Shown here in pieces: positions 37,691-49,094 of a stretch of 64,000 nt of DNA. Below the pieces are notes generated by a model. The model saw only the letters and a list, made by a program, of their open reading frames with translations, was not told where the DNA came from and did no database searches. The DNA lies in the NCBI GenBank assembly GCA_934401755.1, contig CAKRSU010000006.1:1-64000 (forward strand), written 5' to 3'. Source of the DNA: an uncultured Oxalobacter sp. GTDB taxonomy: Bacteria > Pseudomonadota > Gammaproteobacteria > Burkholderiales > Burkholderiaceae_D. Both the position numbers and the translations under genes were made by a program. The stretch's first letter is position 1. Each line of letters opens with the position of its first letter.

Positions 37691-38527
37691 ATGTCAACTT
37701 ATCGGCAATTTCATAAAACAGGGTACGAAAATAATAAGCTCTCAAAACGCCTCTTGCGCCTGACTGGTAAAGCAATCAAAGATTACAATATGATTGAAGA
37801 GGGCGATCGGATCATGGTCTGTATGTCAGGCGGTAAAGATAGTTATGCTTTACTTGATCTTTTAATGATCCTAAAAACACGAGCTCCCATTCATTTTGAC
37901 CTCATTGCGGTTAATCTTGATATGAATTTACCAGGATTTCCAAAACACTTGATGCCCGATTACCTCAAAAACAAAGGGGTTCCTTATCATATCGAAACAC
38001 AAAATACTTTCAGTATTATTGAACGCCTTATTCCAACGGGTAAAGCGATCTGCTCACTTTGTTCCCGTCTACGTCGAGGGATTCTCTATAATCTTGCCGA
38101 TCAACTTAATATCACAAAAATCGCACTAGGACACCATCGCAATGACATTTTAGAAACTTTCTTTTTGAACTTATTTTTTAGCTCAAAAATTAAAGCGATG
38201 CCCCCTAAACTGAAGACGGATGACGGCCGCCATGTCGTTATCCGCCCAATGGCCTATATTAAGGAGACCGATTTAGAACGTTTTGCAGATATTAACCAAT
38301 ATCCATTGGTTCCAAAAGGCCTTTGCGGCGCACAAGAGAATCCTCAACGGCGCTTGATTAAACAAATGATCAATGACTGGGAAAAGCAATATAAAGGACG
38401 AGTCGAAAATATCTTTTCTGCATTATCAACGCTCGTTCCTTCTCACCTAATGGATCGTACCCAATATGATTTTATTAACCTGCACGCCAGCTCTATATCG
38501 CCGGCTAAAACGACGATTAACGAGTAA
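37691..38527 (+). CDS. ttcA: tRNA 2-thiocytidine(32) synthetase TtcA
   Basis: This iron-sulfur enzyme thiolates cytidine 32 of some tRNAs. The 278 residues have the PP-loop MSGGKDSYALLDLL near residue 45 and CSLC (near residue 120) for the cluster, plus GHHRNDILETFFLN near residue 152. It follows folB closely and converges on the heptose adenylyltransferase gene. Confidence 0.94.
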   Translation: MSTYRQFHKTGYENNKLSKRLLRLTGKAIKDYNMIEEGDRIMVCMSGGKDSYALLDLLMILKTRAPIHFDLIAVNLDMNLPGFPKHLMPDYLKNKGVPYHIETQNTFSIIERLIPTGKAICSLCSRLRRGILYNLADQLNITKIALGHHRNDILETFFLNLFFSSKIKAMPPKLKTDDGRHVVIRPMAYIKETDLERFADINQYPLVPKGLCGAQENPQRRLIKQMINDWEKQYKGRVENIFSALSTLVPSHLMDRTQYDFINLHASSISPAKTTINE

Positions 38528-38542
38528 AATGCCGATTAGAAA

Positions 38543-39022
38543 CTATGATGTCTGACGAACTTTGTTTAATAGCGCAGTCGTTGAACGATCAAATTCGAAA
38601 TCAATCGCTTTGACTTGCCCCCCATAGGCTAATACTTCTTTGCCTTCAGGGATTGTATGCATGTCATAATCCCCCCCTTTAACATAAATATCCGGACGAC
38701 ATTCTTTCACAACGCTTTGTGCCGTTTCCTCATCAAATGGAATCACTGCACTAACCGATTCTAATGCGGCTAATACCGCCATACGATCTTCGCAAGGATT
38801 AATCGGGCGATCATCTCCTTTGCCCAGTCGTTTTACTGATGCATCGGTATTAACAGCCACAATAAGAGAAGCGCCTAATGCGCGAGCTCGTGCAAGATAG
38901 GTCACATGACCACGATGTAAAATATCAAAAACACCATTCGTTAATACAATCGGTTTAGGAAGCTCACTTAACTTTGCCTGAATGGTTAAACGATTACAGA
39001 TTTTTTCTTCAAATGAGACCAT
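38543..39022 (-). CDS. rfaE2: D-glycero-beta-D-manno-heptose 1-phosphate adenylyltransferase
   Basis: It makes ADP-heptose for lipopolysaccharide core from heptose-1-phosphate. The 159 residues are a free-standing equivalent of the C-terminal half of E. coli HldE: TNGVFDILHRGHVTYLARARALG near residue 28 (HxGH), VAVNTDASVKRLGKG and the YVKGGDYD motif near residue 113. I chose the ATG at 39022 (AGGGGA upstream); the in-frame ATG at 39064 has none. The kinase half is not in the window. Confidence 0.92.
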   Translation of the reverse strand: MVSFEEKICNRLTIQAKLSELPKPIVLTNGVFDILHRGHVTYLARARALGASLIVAVNTDASVKRLGKGDDRPINPCEDRMAVLAALESVSAVIPFDEETAQSVVKECRPDIYVKGGDYDMHTIPEGKEVLAYGGQVKAIDFEFDRSTTALLNKVRQTS

Positions 39023-39138
39023 CTTTTCCCCTATATCTCCATAATATGTAATATTTTTTGTCATTTATTGACGCTATTAATGACTTCGCAATATTGTCAT
39101 GACACGCTATATATCATAAGGTTAGATAGGAGACGAAA

Positions 39139-39861
39139 ATGGGACTCATCAAAAAAATCAATACGGCCATCATTTTAGGCGTGATGATCATGATGAGTTC
39201 ATTTGCCTTTTCTGCGCCATCCTATCAAACAGCTATCCCACCTTCTGCAACATTAAAATACAAAGTCATCGCCACTTATAACGGCATGCACTTATCGGGA
39301 AATTCCACCATGCAATGGAAAACGGATCTTAAGACTTACTCCCTCATTAATCGCTGCTCCGTCTCGTTTTTTGGAAATGTCCTTAATTCTGCGAGTTCCG
39401 GTCAAGTTGACGAAAATGGATTAGCCCCTTCAAGCTATTCTGAAAAAAAACTTCATAAAGCATTTTCTGCCACTATTTATCAATCCAAAGGTTTTTTCTC
39501 GCCATCAGATAGTAAAGAGCCTGTCTCCTTTTCTGGTCGAGTACAAGATCATAGCAGCGTTATTTGGCAACTTTCATCGATTGCCAATGCTCATAAAAAA
39601 TCTTTTGCTGTCGGACACACTTATACGCTCCCCGTTATTGGTCATCAAAAAACAAAAAATTGGACTTTTCAAATTATTCGTTCTGAACCGATTTCAACAC
39701 CTGCTGGTATTTTTCAAACCCTCGTTGTTTCCGGTCATAATGGCAAAAATCAGACAATGACGATTTGGTATGCTAAAGACCGATATTTTTACCCCGTACA
39801 ACTTTATTTTAATGATAAGGGAACCTTTGAAACGCAACAAACTTTAAGTCGCATTCAATAA
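39139..39861 (+). CDS. DUF3108 periplasmic protein
   Basis: The 240 residues start with a cleavable signal peptide (about residues 1-25, ending FAFSA). The mature part is beta-rich: ATLKYKVIATYNGMHLSGNSTMQWKT and a C-terminal TMTIWYAKDRYFYPVQLYF segment. DUF3108 proteins are common in betaproteobacteria; function unknown. AGGAGA lies before the ATG. Converges on tamB. Confidence 0.82.
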   Translation: MGLIKKINTAIILGVMIMMSSFAFSAPSYQTAIPPSATLKYKVIATYNGMHLSGNSTMQWKTDLKTYSLINRCSVSFFGNVLNSASSGQVDENGLAPSSYSEKKLHKAFSATIYQSKGFFSPSDSKEPVSFSGRVQDHSSVIWQLSSIANAHKKSFAVGHTYTLPVIGHQKTKNWTFQIIRSEPISTPAGIFQTLVVSGHNGKNQTMTIWYAKDRYFYPVQLYFNDKGTFETQQTLSRIQ

Positions 39862-39876
39862 AATATTACGTTCAAT

Positions 39877-42800
39877 CTAATCAAAACGCCAATCATATAG
39901 CATATCAAATGCCGTGATGGTTCCTGTTTGGCCAACAACTGACATTCGCCTTGATAATTGGTAACGTAGTTTAATCACACTAATTGCCCCGGCTAATCCC
40001 TGTTCATAAGATAGAAATAAATTAGAAGCAATGCGATAACTAAGTGCTAATACGGTATCATCAACTTGAGAAGACGATGAAAGCCCAACATCTACTCCTA
40101 AAGCGCCAGCTAACCGATTGGGAATGCCTCCCACATTTGTTGCCCCTAAAATAGCAGACGTTGCTGTTGCCAAAGCGGCACGCTGTTGTGCGGACCCATT
40201 TTCACCTCCCCCATAGCCAACAACTAACCAAGATAGTTTCTCAGAATCAGGAATTTCAGGATCTGAATACAACTTAATTTTTGGCATTTGAGCCGTTCCT
40301 CTTACACGAACTCCAACCTCTTTGACTTCATCTGACGAAGAAAATTCCTTAACGGCTAACACATCAATCATCGGATTATCAGGAGCACCCGTAAATGTTG
40401 CTCTTGCCTGCTTAATCACCAATTTTTGACCATAAGCATTGAAAACACCATTCTCAGTATTAATATTGCCACGAAGCTGTAATTGTCCACCGGCTAATGA
40501 TTCTGCGGTTAATTGCCCCACTAAATATGTTTCAACGCCCATTCCCTGTAATATAAAATTATGACCAAGATCAGCCGTCACACGAAATCGAAATGGAGAA
40601 ACATTCTTTTTTTTCAATGGACGTCCAAGCACCGTGACATCTTTACTTCTTGTTACCCCAGTAAGATTTGACAGAACAACTTTTGCACGATCAATTCGTA
40701 TATGACCTAATAAATTAACGCCTTGATCATCGAGCCCAATTTCAGCATTTCCCGATAAAACAACTTTACGTTCAACATTTGATAACACCATTAAATGATC
40801 GGCCTGCAATTTTATTTGGCTATTAAGCGCGCCATTTTGTATGATTGCGCCTCCACTCACTTTCAGTTGTCCTTCTTCACCATATAAGTTCCCTTTTGTC
40901 ACCATTAAACGATTACCATTTAATGACGCAATGACTTCACCTCGATCCAAATGAATTCCCGCGCTAGGCCAATCTATACCAATATCATGCAATCCAATAG
41001 ATCCCGCCAATTTCGGCATTCCTAATGTCCCACTTCCATTAACATGAGCCATTAAAGAACCGCTAATATCCATGTCAGGTTGTCCTGTCAGAAAATTTAA
41101 CCAACCAATGGATGGCATATCTGACTTAATCGATAATTGAATAGGACTATCTTTAAATAACCCCCAGCTTCCTTGTCGACGCGATAAACGACTCTTAAAT
41201 AAAACATCTGTTTCGCCCAGTCGCCGACTTGATGCTTTCAACCGAACATTCATATTGTTATTGTTAAATTGAGCATTTGCATCTAATCCTGTTAGCCGAA
41301 AACGAAAACGATTTTCTTCACCGATTAAAGTAATATCTCCATCTTCACGATAGAAATGTAATGCGCCATTTACCGCATGATCAGCTCGTACTGACCATTC
41401 GCCCCCCATTGTCAAAGAACTGTCTATTGTGGCATCCGTTGTCTGTGATAAAGAAAGCAACCAATTTAACGGAATATGGCTAGCGTTACCATCCGTTTCA
41501 AGATGCGTATATTTCTTAATAAATCGCTTAACTGTTAATTGTCCTTCTCCAATATTAAGCCTTAAATTTTCTACCGAAAAAATATCTGAAGAAGTAATTT
41601 TTAAAGATGCCGCTCCCACTAAAGTAAAGGGCTTTTTCCCTCGATTTTCTAAATGTTGCAGCGTCCCAAGCCATCCTCCTGCGGCAGTAATGCCCCCTGA
41701 AATTTGGGCAGTAAGATGATAATGGCTACTTTTTGCCTCAGCTTCCAAAATATGTGAATGCCAAGTTCCTGAGGTTTTAAAATCTAATAGTGTCCAATGC
41801 GTTCCTGCAAGAGTGGCTTGTTTTGCCGTTATATGGGTATTGATTTTACTGGAACGTGTCGTACCAAATTCAGCATTTATTCGCAAATCCTGAGCACCGA
41901 TTAAGTCTTTAACTTTAAAATTTTGTCCCGTTAACGCTATTTTGCCTTGCATTGCATCTAACGGGCCTGAGAGCGTTCCTGAACCGGATAAAGCGCCCTC
42001 AATACCATATCCAATATGCCCTAATGCCGGTGCATTAAGTGCCCAATTGATTTGACTTTCTAATTCTCCTAAACGTCCAGATGCTGTAAATTTATTTAAT
42101 CCCAACGCAAGATTGATGGTTGCGTCAGTAATGGCTTTGCCTCTAATTTGAATTTTGCCTTGACCAGAAACAGGCTGATTAAATAAAGTACTCGGATCAA
42201 AACTAAAATAAACATCTGCTTTCCATTCAGGTTTTAAAGCACCCGATACGCCCAATATAAGATTTAGATTAGAGGGCGGCAATTTTCCTAATGCTGCAAA
42301 ATTGAAATGACGGATATTGCCTTTTAAAACAAAATCTTGATTGTCTGTCATATTCATATGACCAGACATAGACAGTTTTCCACTATTAGCAATTAATAAG
42401 CCCTCTTTTAATGCCAGTAAATCATCCGTTTTAAGAATATCGGCTTTGAGTTGAATATGATTTTCTTTTAAATCCGTTACAATTTCTTGTTTATTCTCAA
42501 TACAATGATAGGATACAGTTCCTTGTGCATGGGTTGGTCGTAATGTTTCTGAAATACCATGTAAATTAAAATTTTTTGTTTTTAGATCAACTGCCGTTTT
42601 CATTTCAGAAAACTGAGCATTTCCTAAAAATTGTCCTGCTTGTCCCAGGTCAATCATTAACGAAGATAAATTAACAGAATCAACCGTTCCTCCTATTGTG
42701 GCTTGTACGCGATGAATCGGTAAGCGATTTTTTTCAATCGCCCCTGGTAATGCATTAACAATATTGAGTTTTCCTTCTACTTTATGTGTTGAATGCGTTT

Positions 42801-43644
42801 GGATATGCGTATCAATATCAAATTGGGCAACGGGCCATGTTTCATCGAATTTTGATGGATTAATGTTTGACGCGGTTAAATCTAATGTATTAAATATAAA
42901 AGATTCAAACGGCGTTATCTCGGCCTTTAACTCCCCCGTTGCGCCATACCCACTAAGCACGCCTGATAATTGCATTTGATCGAGTGTTCCCTTGGCATCC
43001 ATGACCAAATGGGCATCAACATCCGTATTATCAACTTGGATTCGTCCTGATAAAGCAAATGGTTTTTCCATCTGCAAAGAAGCATTCATAACAACAGTGC
43101 CAAAAGCACTATCAAACCCTAATTCATTCAAATGCCATTGTCCGTCCTTTGCTATTAACGCACTATGTACATTCTTAAGCATAGGCCCCATTCCTAATTT
43201 TTTGACTGATAATGAATCAATCGCTATTTTTTCAACAGACAAGGAAAATGGTAATGCCAATGATTCGGGTAACTTTAATGGTTCAGTCGATGATCGTTTT
43301 AAATCAATGGACAACTCTGTAACAGAAATTTCATCAATTGCTGCTTTTCCGTATAACAAATGGAAAGGATTCCAATGAAATACCAATCCTTTCATTGTGA
43401 TATCACGTTCGACTCCCTCATAAACAATTTTTTCGGCCTTAAATTCATGAAAAAACGATCCGGATGTTTCTTCAAAAGTAATTTTGTTTCCTTGTGATGC
43501 AACGATACATTCAACTGCCCATTGAATCGCCCAACGCTGTGCAGCCAGCGTTAACAGGCATAACATCATCAATGGAATTAACACATAATATAACCGACGA
43601 GAGGTTATAAATCGCCGAAAACGAATTAGGAATGTCTGCATCAA
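39877..43644 (-). CDS. tamB: Translocation and assembly module protein TamB
   Basis: The 1255-residue protein has an N-terminal anchor (LYYVLIPLMMLCLLTLAAQ, about residues 18-37), a long periplasmic beta-helical groove region and the conserved C-terminal DUF490 domain (YDPEIPDSEKLSWLVVG-like at about residue 1135). TamB spans the periplasm with TamA for outer-membrane protein insertion or phospholipid transport. Its ATG overlaps the tamA stop by 4 bases (ATGA). Confidence 0.93.
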   Translation of the reverse strand: MMQTFLIRFRRFITSRRLYYVLIPLMMLCLLTLAAQRWAIQWAVECIVASQGNKITFEETSGSFFHEFKAEKIVYEGVERDITMKGLVFHWNPFHLLYGKAAIDEISVTELSIDLKRSSTEPLKLPESLALPFSLSVEKIAIDSLSVKKLGMGPMLKNVHSALIAKDGQWHLNELGFDSAFGTVVMNASLQMEKPFALSGRIQVDNTDVDAHLVMDAKGTLDQMQLSGVLSGYGATGELKAEITPFESFIFNTLDLTASNINPSKFDETWPVAQFDIDTHIQTHSTHKVEGKLNIVNALPGAIEKNRLPIHRVQATIGGTVDSVNLSSLMIDLGQAGQFLGNAQFSEMKTAVDLKTKNFNLHGISETLRPTHAQGTVSYHCIENKQEIVTDLKENHIQLKADILKTDDLLALKEGLLIANSGKLSMSGHMNMTDNQDFVLKGNIRHFNFAALGKLPPSNLNLILGVSGALKPEWKADVYFSFDPSTLFNQPVSGQGKIQIRGKAITDATINLALGLNKFTASGRLGELESQINWALNAPALGHIGYGIEGALSGSGTLSGPLDAMQGKIALTGQNFKVKDLIGAQDLRINAEFGTTRSSKINTHITAKQATLAGTHWTLLDFKTSGTWHSHILEAEAKSSHYHLTAQISGGITAAGGWLGTLQHLENRGKKPFTLVGAASLKITSSDIFSVENLRLNIGEGQLTVKRFIKKYTHLETDGNASHIPLNWLLSLSQTTDATIDSSLTMGGEWSVRADHAVNGALHFYREDGDITLIGEENRFRFRLTGLDANAQFNNNNMNVRLKASSRRLGETDVLFKSRLSRRQGSWGLFKDSPIQLSIKSDMPSIGWLNFLTGQPDMDISGSLMAHVNGSGTLGMPKLAGSIGLHDIGIDWPSAGIHLDRGEVIASLNGNRLMVTKGNLYGEEGQLKVSGGAIIQNGALNSQIKLQADHLMVLSNVERKVVLSGNAEIGLDDQGVNLLGHIRIDRAKVVLSNLTGVTRSKDVTVLGRPLKKKNVSPFRFRVTADLGHNFILQGMGVETYLVGQLTAESLAGGQLQLRGNINTENGVFNAYGQKLVIKQARATFTGAPDNPMIDVLAVKEFSSSDEVKEVGVRVRGTAQMPKIKLYSDPEIPDSEKLSWLVVGYGGGENGSAQQRAALATATSAILGATNVGGIPNRLAGALGVDVGLSSSSQVDDTVLALSYRIASNLFLSYEQGLAGAISVIKLRYQLSRRMSVVGQTGTITAFDMLYDWRFD

Positions 43645-45575
43645 AATGTCAATCCAAATGAAAAATGCAAGTGGACATTACCCGTCTTTTGACCATATGC
43701 CAAATCGACCCCGATTGGACCTGCAGGACTCTTCCATCGAATCCCTGTTCCATAGCCGACGGCATAATCCATTTTTGCCCACTTATCAGTCACATTGCCA
43801 GCATCTACAAAAAATGCGAGCCCCCAATCATCCCAAAAGTAATGCTGATATTCGATGCTACCCGCGGCTAAATATCGCCCACCAAATATCGCATCACCTC
43901 TTCGAACCCCTAAACTCTGATAGGAATACCCTCGTACGGAATGGTCCCCGCCTGTACGAAACATGACTGTAGACGGAACACCTGCCTTGGTATCAGAAAG
44001 AACAGCACCTAATTCACCCCGTACAATAATATCCCCTCGAGATCCCACTTCATGAAACAATTTACCTTTTAAATGGCCTCGAACAAATGTCTCATCGGTT
44101 ACTAATCCTTTAACGGCACCGCCAACCTGGGCTTCAACGATATAACCTTCTGTTGGTGAAAAAATATTATTAACACGACGCTTGATCAATCCATAAGTTA
44201 AAGGAAATGCTTCTGGCTTTTCATCATGATCACCTTTAATACGCTCATGTTCATTTAAGTATTCCAACATGACATATTGTTCAAAACGAGGTGTCCCCCA
44301 AGCCCGCCGAACATTTAACCCGACGGTGCGTGTATCTAATCCACGAAAATCTGAACGATCATAAGCAACCCCAAAGCTATCACGGAATCCTTCTTCGTTT
44401 TCTGGCAGATAAATATCGGCTTTGACCGTTTGTTGCTTATTTTGGATCACCGCTGAGCTTTTTAAATGCCAATCTTGCCCAATAAAACTAAAATTCTCAT
44501 AATTCAAACTCACTCGTTCACGGGTATCCGTACTATATCCCACACCGACGGATGCATGACTGAAATAGTTTTCATGAACTTTTACTATAATAGGAATGTC
44601 ATCTGCGCCCGTTTCAAGATCAGCAATGACTTCAACGCCATTGAAATAGCCAATATCAAGAAGGCGACTCTGAAAACGCTGAAGTCGCTGCTCACTGTAA
44701 GCACTTCCTTTTTTTGGCGGATGCTGAGCACGAATAACTCTCTCGCTATATCGACGTAACCCGATAATAACCACATCACCAAAACGCACTGCTCGCCCAC
44801 TATCTATTTCAACCGTTAAATGAGCTTCATGACTCACGGGATCAACTACCGCTTGAGTATTTAGAATTTTTGCTCGAGGAAAACGCGCTTTAGTGACTGC
44901 ATTTAACAAAGCTAATTTTGCCGCTTCCCAATCCTGCATTCGAAATATTGAACCGATGGGTAATTGCCATCCTTTTTTTAATCCTTGCACATCTGGGGTT
45001 GCTTTATCAGTCTTATGGGTTAATACGTCTCCTTCAAAAATAAGATTAACGGTTGCAACCTTCACGGGTTTTCCAGGATCAACATGAACAATCACCGTAC
45101 GATTGCCGATTTCCCCTTGTAATTCTGTTTTAACCTCTGGTGCATAATACCCTTCTGTTTCCATTAAATCATGAACCTCTGAAGGGGTGCTCCGATACAT
45201 CCGGCGCAATTGACGATCATTCATTTCAATATCATTTTGCCACCGAAATAAATTCAAATTCTCTTGGAGCATCTTTTTGATCTCTAAAGGTGCATCAATT
45301 TTCACAACATAAGCAAACTTTTGTCTCTTTTTATCTCCCGTTACTTTCGTTTTATCTGACGAATTTGTACTTACCTGTCCTTTAGGTGTCTCCTCTTGTC
45401 TAGAAGTAACACCTGACGAATCCAACACGCCTTTATCAGAAGATATTGTTTTAATCTGCTGAGCATAACAAGGCATCATGCCGCCTAATGCAAAACAGAG
45501 CATGCTATAAGGCAAAAAAAGCATGGCTACTATTTTCCGACTCCCAAATATTCTATTTTTAAGCCATTGATACAT
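43641..45575 (-). CDS. tamA: Outer-membrane translocation and assembly protein TamA (BamA/Omp85 family)
   Basis: The 644 residues have a signal peptide (ends about residue 40), three POTRA-type repeats (about 90-340) and a C-terminal 16-strand surface-antigen barrel (VRGYSYQSLGVRRGDAIFGGRYL near residue 540). The chain ends HLHFSFGLTF, the outer-membrane C-terminal signal. tamB follows by 4-base overlap, a standard operon. Divergent from queC. Confidence 0.93.
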   Translation of the reverse strand: MYQWLKNRIFGSRKIVAMLFLPYSMLCFALGGMMPCYAQQIKTISSDKGVLDSSGVTSRQEETPKGQVSTNSSDKTKVTGDKKRQKFAYVVKIDAPLEIKKMLQENLNLFRWQNDIEMNDRQLRRMYRSTPSEVHDLMETEGYYAPEVKTELQGEIGNRTVIVHVDPGKPVKVATVNLIFEGDVLTHKTDKATPDVQGLKKGWQLPIGSIFRMQDWEAAKLALLNAVTKARFPRAKILNTQAVVDPVSHEAHLTVEIDSGRAVRFGDVVIIGLRRYSERVIRAQHPPKKGSAYSEQRLQRFQSRLLDIGYFNGVEVIADLETGADDIPIIVKVHENYFSHASVGVGYSTDTRERVSLNYENFSFIGQDWHLKSSAVIQNKQQTVKADIYLPENEEGFRDSFGVAYDRSDFRGLDTRTVGLNVRRAWGTPRFEQYVMLEYLNEHERIKGDHDEKPEAFPLTYGLIKRRVNNIFSPTEGYIVEAQVGGAVKGLVTDETFVRGHLKGKLFHEVGSRGDIIVRGELGAVLSDTKAGVPSTVMFRTGGDHSVRGYSYQSLGVRRGDAIFGGRYLAAGSIEYQHYFWDDWGLAFFVDAGNVTDKWAKMDYAVGYGTGIRWKSPAGPIGVDLAYGQKTGNVHLHFSFGLTF

Positions 45576-45720
45576 AACTCTAAATAAAAAATTGCACCTT
45601 ATTGTCTACCTTATCATTGATATTGAAAAATATATTCCAAATCAACTCAAAAAAGTGGAAAATTTTCATTTTTGACTCAAGGCACTTAACCTTGAATGTT
45701 TAGATACATCTTTATTAACT

Positions 45721-46452
45721 ATGCCTCAAACGCCTATTCCTACGACAAAAAAAAATGCCCTTGTTCTCTTTAGTGGCGGACAAGACTCTACCACCTGCCT
45801 TGCTTGGGCCCTCAATCAATATGATCGAGTTGAAACAATCGGTTTCTCCTATGGGCAACGCCATAATGTTGAATTAGACGCACGTCCTCGTATCCTTGAA
45901 CAATTACGCCAAATGAATCCCATATGGCATAAAAAATTAGGAAAAGATCATCTCTGCGATCTTTCTTTACTCAGTCATCTTTCACAAACGGCGATGACAG
46001 AAGATATTGAAATCCAGATGATGGAAAACGGTCTACCCAATACATTTGTTCCTGGACGAAATTTAATGTTTTTAACAACAGCCAGTATCATTGCATACCG
46101 GCGAGGAATGAATATTCTAGTTGGAGGAATGTGTGAAACTGATTTTTCTGGCTACCCAGATTGCCGAGATGATGCCATTAAAGCACTACAAGTTGCCTTA
46201 AATATCGGCATGGCCTCTCGATTTAATCTCATCACACCTTTGATGTGGAAAAATAAACAACAAACCTGGGAACTTGCTGAAAACTTAGGAGGACAAGCAT
46301 TAGTTGATCTCATTATCCATCAAACCCATACCTGTTATATGGGCGATCATACCCATCTTAATCACTGGGGATACGGTTGTGGAAAATGTCCTGCTTGCTT
46401 ACTACGAAAACGCGGCTTTGATGCTTATTTAGCTAGTAAACAAAAGGGGTAA
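45721..46452 (+). CDS. queC: 7-cyano-7-deazaguanine synthase
   Basis: It makes preQ0, the precursor of the tRNA base queuosine, from 7-carboxy-7-deazaguanine. The 243 residues have [11 protein letters not shown] (PP-loop, near residue 18), [11 protein letters not shown] near residue 108 and a C-terminal zinc site with [14 protein letters not shown]. No other queuosine genes are here. Confidence 0.95.
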   Translation: MPQTPIPTTKKNALVLFSGGQDSTTCLAWALNQYDRVETIGFSYGQRHNVELDARPRILEQLRQMNPIWHKKLGKDHLCDLSLLSHLSQTAMTEDIEIQMMENGLPNTFVPGRNLMFLTTASIIAYRRGMNILVGGMCETDFSGYPDCRDDAIKALQVALNIGMASRFNLITPLMWKNKQQTWELAENLGGQALVDLIIHQTHTCYMGDHTHLNHWGYGCGKCPACLLRKRGFDAYLASKQKG

Positions 46453-46473
46453 GCTTTTTATGATACCCCATTC

Positions 46474-46514
46474 ATTGACATCTTCTCCTTATATTAAAAG
46501 GAAAAGATGTCAAT
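46474..46514. terminator. Long hairpin between convergent queC and phosphoketolase
   Basis: ATTGACATCTT (46474-46484) pairs perfectly with AAGATGTCAAT (46504-46514), and the inner TCCTT/AAGGA lengthens the stem. T-runs are poor, so this is a strong stem but an imperfect intrinsic terminator. Confidence 0.55.
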
Positions 46515-46558
46515 TCATTACACGCCGTTAATGGCAACAAAAAGCCTTTTTCGCAATA

Positions 46559-48949
46559 TTAAGAATGACCATCCCGCCAATTCCAATTGCGAATCTCTGG
46601 CATATCTTCACCATGCTGATAAACATATTCTTTATGTTGCAATAAACGAGTACGAAGCCATTGCTGGGTATAAGCCGCTTTGGCCCCGAGTTGAGGTAAA
46701 TGATCAATGACATCACCTGCTAAATGATAACGATCAAGATGATTTAATACGACCATATCAAATGGTGTTGTCGTTGTACCTTCTTCTTGATAGCCACGTA
46801 CATGAATATTGGCATGATTGGTTCGACGATACGTTAAGCGATGAATGAGCCATGGATAACCATGATACGCGATAATGACTGGTTTATTTTTGGTAAACAA
46901 TACATCAAAATCATGATCGGATAATCCATTGGGATGATCAGATGGCTGCTGCAATGTCATCAAATTAACAACATTAATCACCCGAATTTTAATATCTGGT
47001 TGTTGTTCACGCAAAATCTTGACGGCAGCAAGTGTTTCTAAGGTCGGCACATCACCAATACAACACATCACAACATCTGGCTCATACCCCTTATCATTAC
47101 TTGCCCACTCCCATATACCAATACCTGCCGTACAATGATCAATAGCTTCTTCCATTGATAGATATTGCAATTCAGGTTGCTTACCGGCGACAATAACATT
47201 GATTCGATGGCGACTTCTTAAACAATGATCTGTCACAGATAAAAGACAATTTGCATCTGGTGGTAAATAAACGCGAGTAATATCTGCTTTTTTATTCATG
47301 ACTTGATCAATAAACCCCGGATTTTGATGACTTAATCCATTATGATCCTGACGCCAAACATGGGAAGTTAACAGATAATTAAGCGATGCAATAGGGCGGC
47401 GCCATGGGATATGACGACAAACTTCCAACCATTTCGCATGCTGGTTAAACATTGAATCAATAACATGAATAAATGCTTCATAACATGGAAAAAATCCATG
47501 ACGTCCTGTTAATAGATATCCTTCTAGCCAACCTTCACATTGATGCTCGGATAACATTTCAAGAACACGACCTTTATTTGAAATCTTGTCATCAGTCGGC
47601 TTAATTTCATCCATTGACATGCGCTCAGTCACTTCGAAAACAGCATTCCATCGGTTGGAATTGGTTTCATCGGGACAAAAAACACGAAAATTCTTGTTTT
47701 TATCGTTAAGCGTAAAAACATCACGGATTAGTCGCCCTTGAATTCGAGTCGCTTCGGCAACAACCACTCCTGGTTCAGGAACATCAACCGCATAATCTCT
47801 GAAATCTGGCAACCGTAAATCACACAATAATTCGCCCCCGTTAGCATGGGGATTAGCTCCCATACGTCGAGTACCTTTAGGCGCTAATTCTGCTAATTCA
47901 GGAATTAGTTTTCCTGTCGAATCAAATAACTCTTCGGGTTTATAGCTTAGCAACCAATCCGACAAAATTTTAAGATGTGCAGGATTTGTCCGAATATCAC
48001 TAATAGGAACTTGATGTGAACGGAATGTTCCTTCTACTTGCACCCCATCAACAATAGAAGGCCCCGTCCAACCTTTAGGACTACGCAAAATAATGACAGG
48101 CCATCTTGGGCGAGTCATAATATCTCCCTCACGGGCATCTTTTTGAATACTATGAATATGGGCAATTGCTTCATCTAGCACAAATGCCATTCTTTGATGC
48201 ATTGCCATGGGTTCATCCCCTTCAACATAATAGGGTTCATACCCATAGCCCCACATCAATGCATCCAATTCTTCAGGTGGAATGCGCCCTAATACCGTTG
48301 GGCCTGCAATTTTTGCATCATTTAAATGGAGAATCGGAAGAACAGCACCATCACGCACCGGATTAATAAATTTATTGGAATGCCATGCTGTTGCTAATGG
48401 GCCCGTCTCTGCTTCACCATCCCCCACAACACAGGCAACGATTAAATCAGGATTATCCATAACGGCACCAAAAGCATGTGATAAGGAATATCCTAATTCT
48501 CCGCCTTCATGAATAGATCCCGGCGTTTCTGCCGCAACATGACTGGGAATACCACCTGGAAAAGAAAACTGGGTAAAAAGCTTTTTCAATCCTTCTTCAT
48601 CTTCTGAAATATTCGGATAACGCTCGCTATAAGTTCCTTCCAAATAAGTATTTGCAACCAAAGCTGGACCACCATGCCCTGGGCCCGTTACAAAAATCAT
48701 ATCCAAATCATACTTTTTGATAATACGATTTAAATGAGCATAAATGAAATTCAAACCAGGCGTTGTCCCCCAATGCCCTAACAGACGAGGTTTCACATCT
48801 TCTGCAACAAGCGGACGTTTTAATAACGGATTGTTAAACAGATAAATCTGTCCCACAGAAAGATAATTCGCCGCATTAAAATATGCATGAATTTTTCGTA
48901 ACATTTCAGGGGATAATGGTTCAGTATTTAGGCCTTTATTTTCACCCAC
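46559..48949 (-). CDS. xfp: Phosphoketolase
   Basis: This thiamine-diphosphate enzyme cleaves xylulose-5-phosphate and/or fructose-6-phosphate with phosphate to acetyl phosphate plus glyceraldehyde-3-phosphate or erythrose-4-phosphate. The 796 residues match, with [10 protein letters not shown] near residue 65, [15 protein letters not shown] (ThDP motif) near residue 153 and the C-terminal XFP domain. The start is GTG at 48949 with AAGGA upstream. Erythrose-4-phosphate feeds AroG. xfp is scattered among proteobacteria, so transfer is possible. Confidence 0.94.
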   Translation of the reverse strand: MGENKGLNTEPLSPEMLRKIHAYFNAANYLSVGQIYLFNNPLLKRPLVAEDVKPRLLGHWGTTPGLNFIYAHLNRIIKKYDLDMIFVTGPGHGGPALVANTYLEGTYSERYPNISEDEEGLKKLFTQFSFPGGIPSHVAAETPGSIHEGGELGYSLSHAFGAVMDNPDLIVACVVGDGEAETGPLATAWHSNKFINPVRDGAVLPILHLNDAKIAGPTVLGRIPPEELDALMWGYGYEPYYVEGDEPMAMHQRMAFVLDEAIAHIHSIQKDAREGDIMTRPRWPVIILRSPKGWTGPSIVDGVQVEGTFRSHQVPISDIRTNPAHLKILSDWLLSYKPEELFDSTGKLIPELAELAPKGTRRMGANPHANGGELLCDLRLPDFRDYAVDVPEPGVVVAEATRIQGRLIRDVFTLNDKNKNFRVFCPDETNSNRWNAVFEVTERMSMDEIKPTDDKISNKGRVLEMLSEHQCEGWLEGYLLTGRHGFFPCYEAFIHVIDSMFNQHAKWLEVCRHIPWRRPIASLNYLLTSHVWRQDHNGLSHQNPGFIDQVMNKKADITRVYLPPDANCLLSVTDHCLRSRHRINVIVAGKQPELQYLSMEEAIDHCTAGIGIWEWASNDKGYEPDVVMCCIGDVPTLETLAAVKILREQQPDIKIRVINVVNLMTLQQPSDHPNGLSDHDFDVLFTKNKPVIIAYHGYPWLIHRLTYRRTNHANIHVRGYQEEGTTTTPFDMVVLNHLDRYHLAGDVIDHLPQLGAKAAYTQQWLRTRLLQHKEYVYQHGEDMPEIRNWNWRDGHS

Positions 48950-48972
48950 ACTGTATTCCTTTCTTATGAAAA

Positions 48973-49021
48973 CATCTGCTTACACAGATGCGATATCTCA
49001 GAGAAATTGGTACAACCAATT
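48973..49021 (-). repeat. Two small perfect hairpins upstream of phosphoketolase
   Basis: CATCTG-CTTACA-CAGATG (48973-48990) and AATTGG-TACAA-CCAATT (49005-49021) lie in the ATPase-phosphoketolase spacer. They may be leader structure; no terminator T-run accompanies them. Confidence 0.35.
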
Positions 49022-49094
49022 CTAGCTATACCATCACAATATAATAGAGATTCTAGCCATTTTGAATGATATTGGCATTAGTAGGCCTAGAAAA

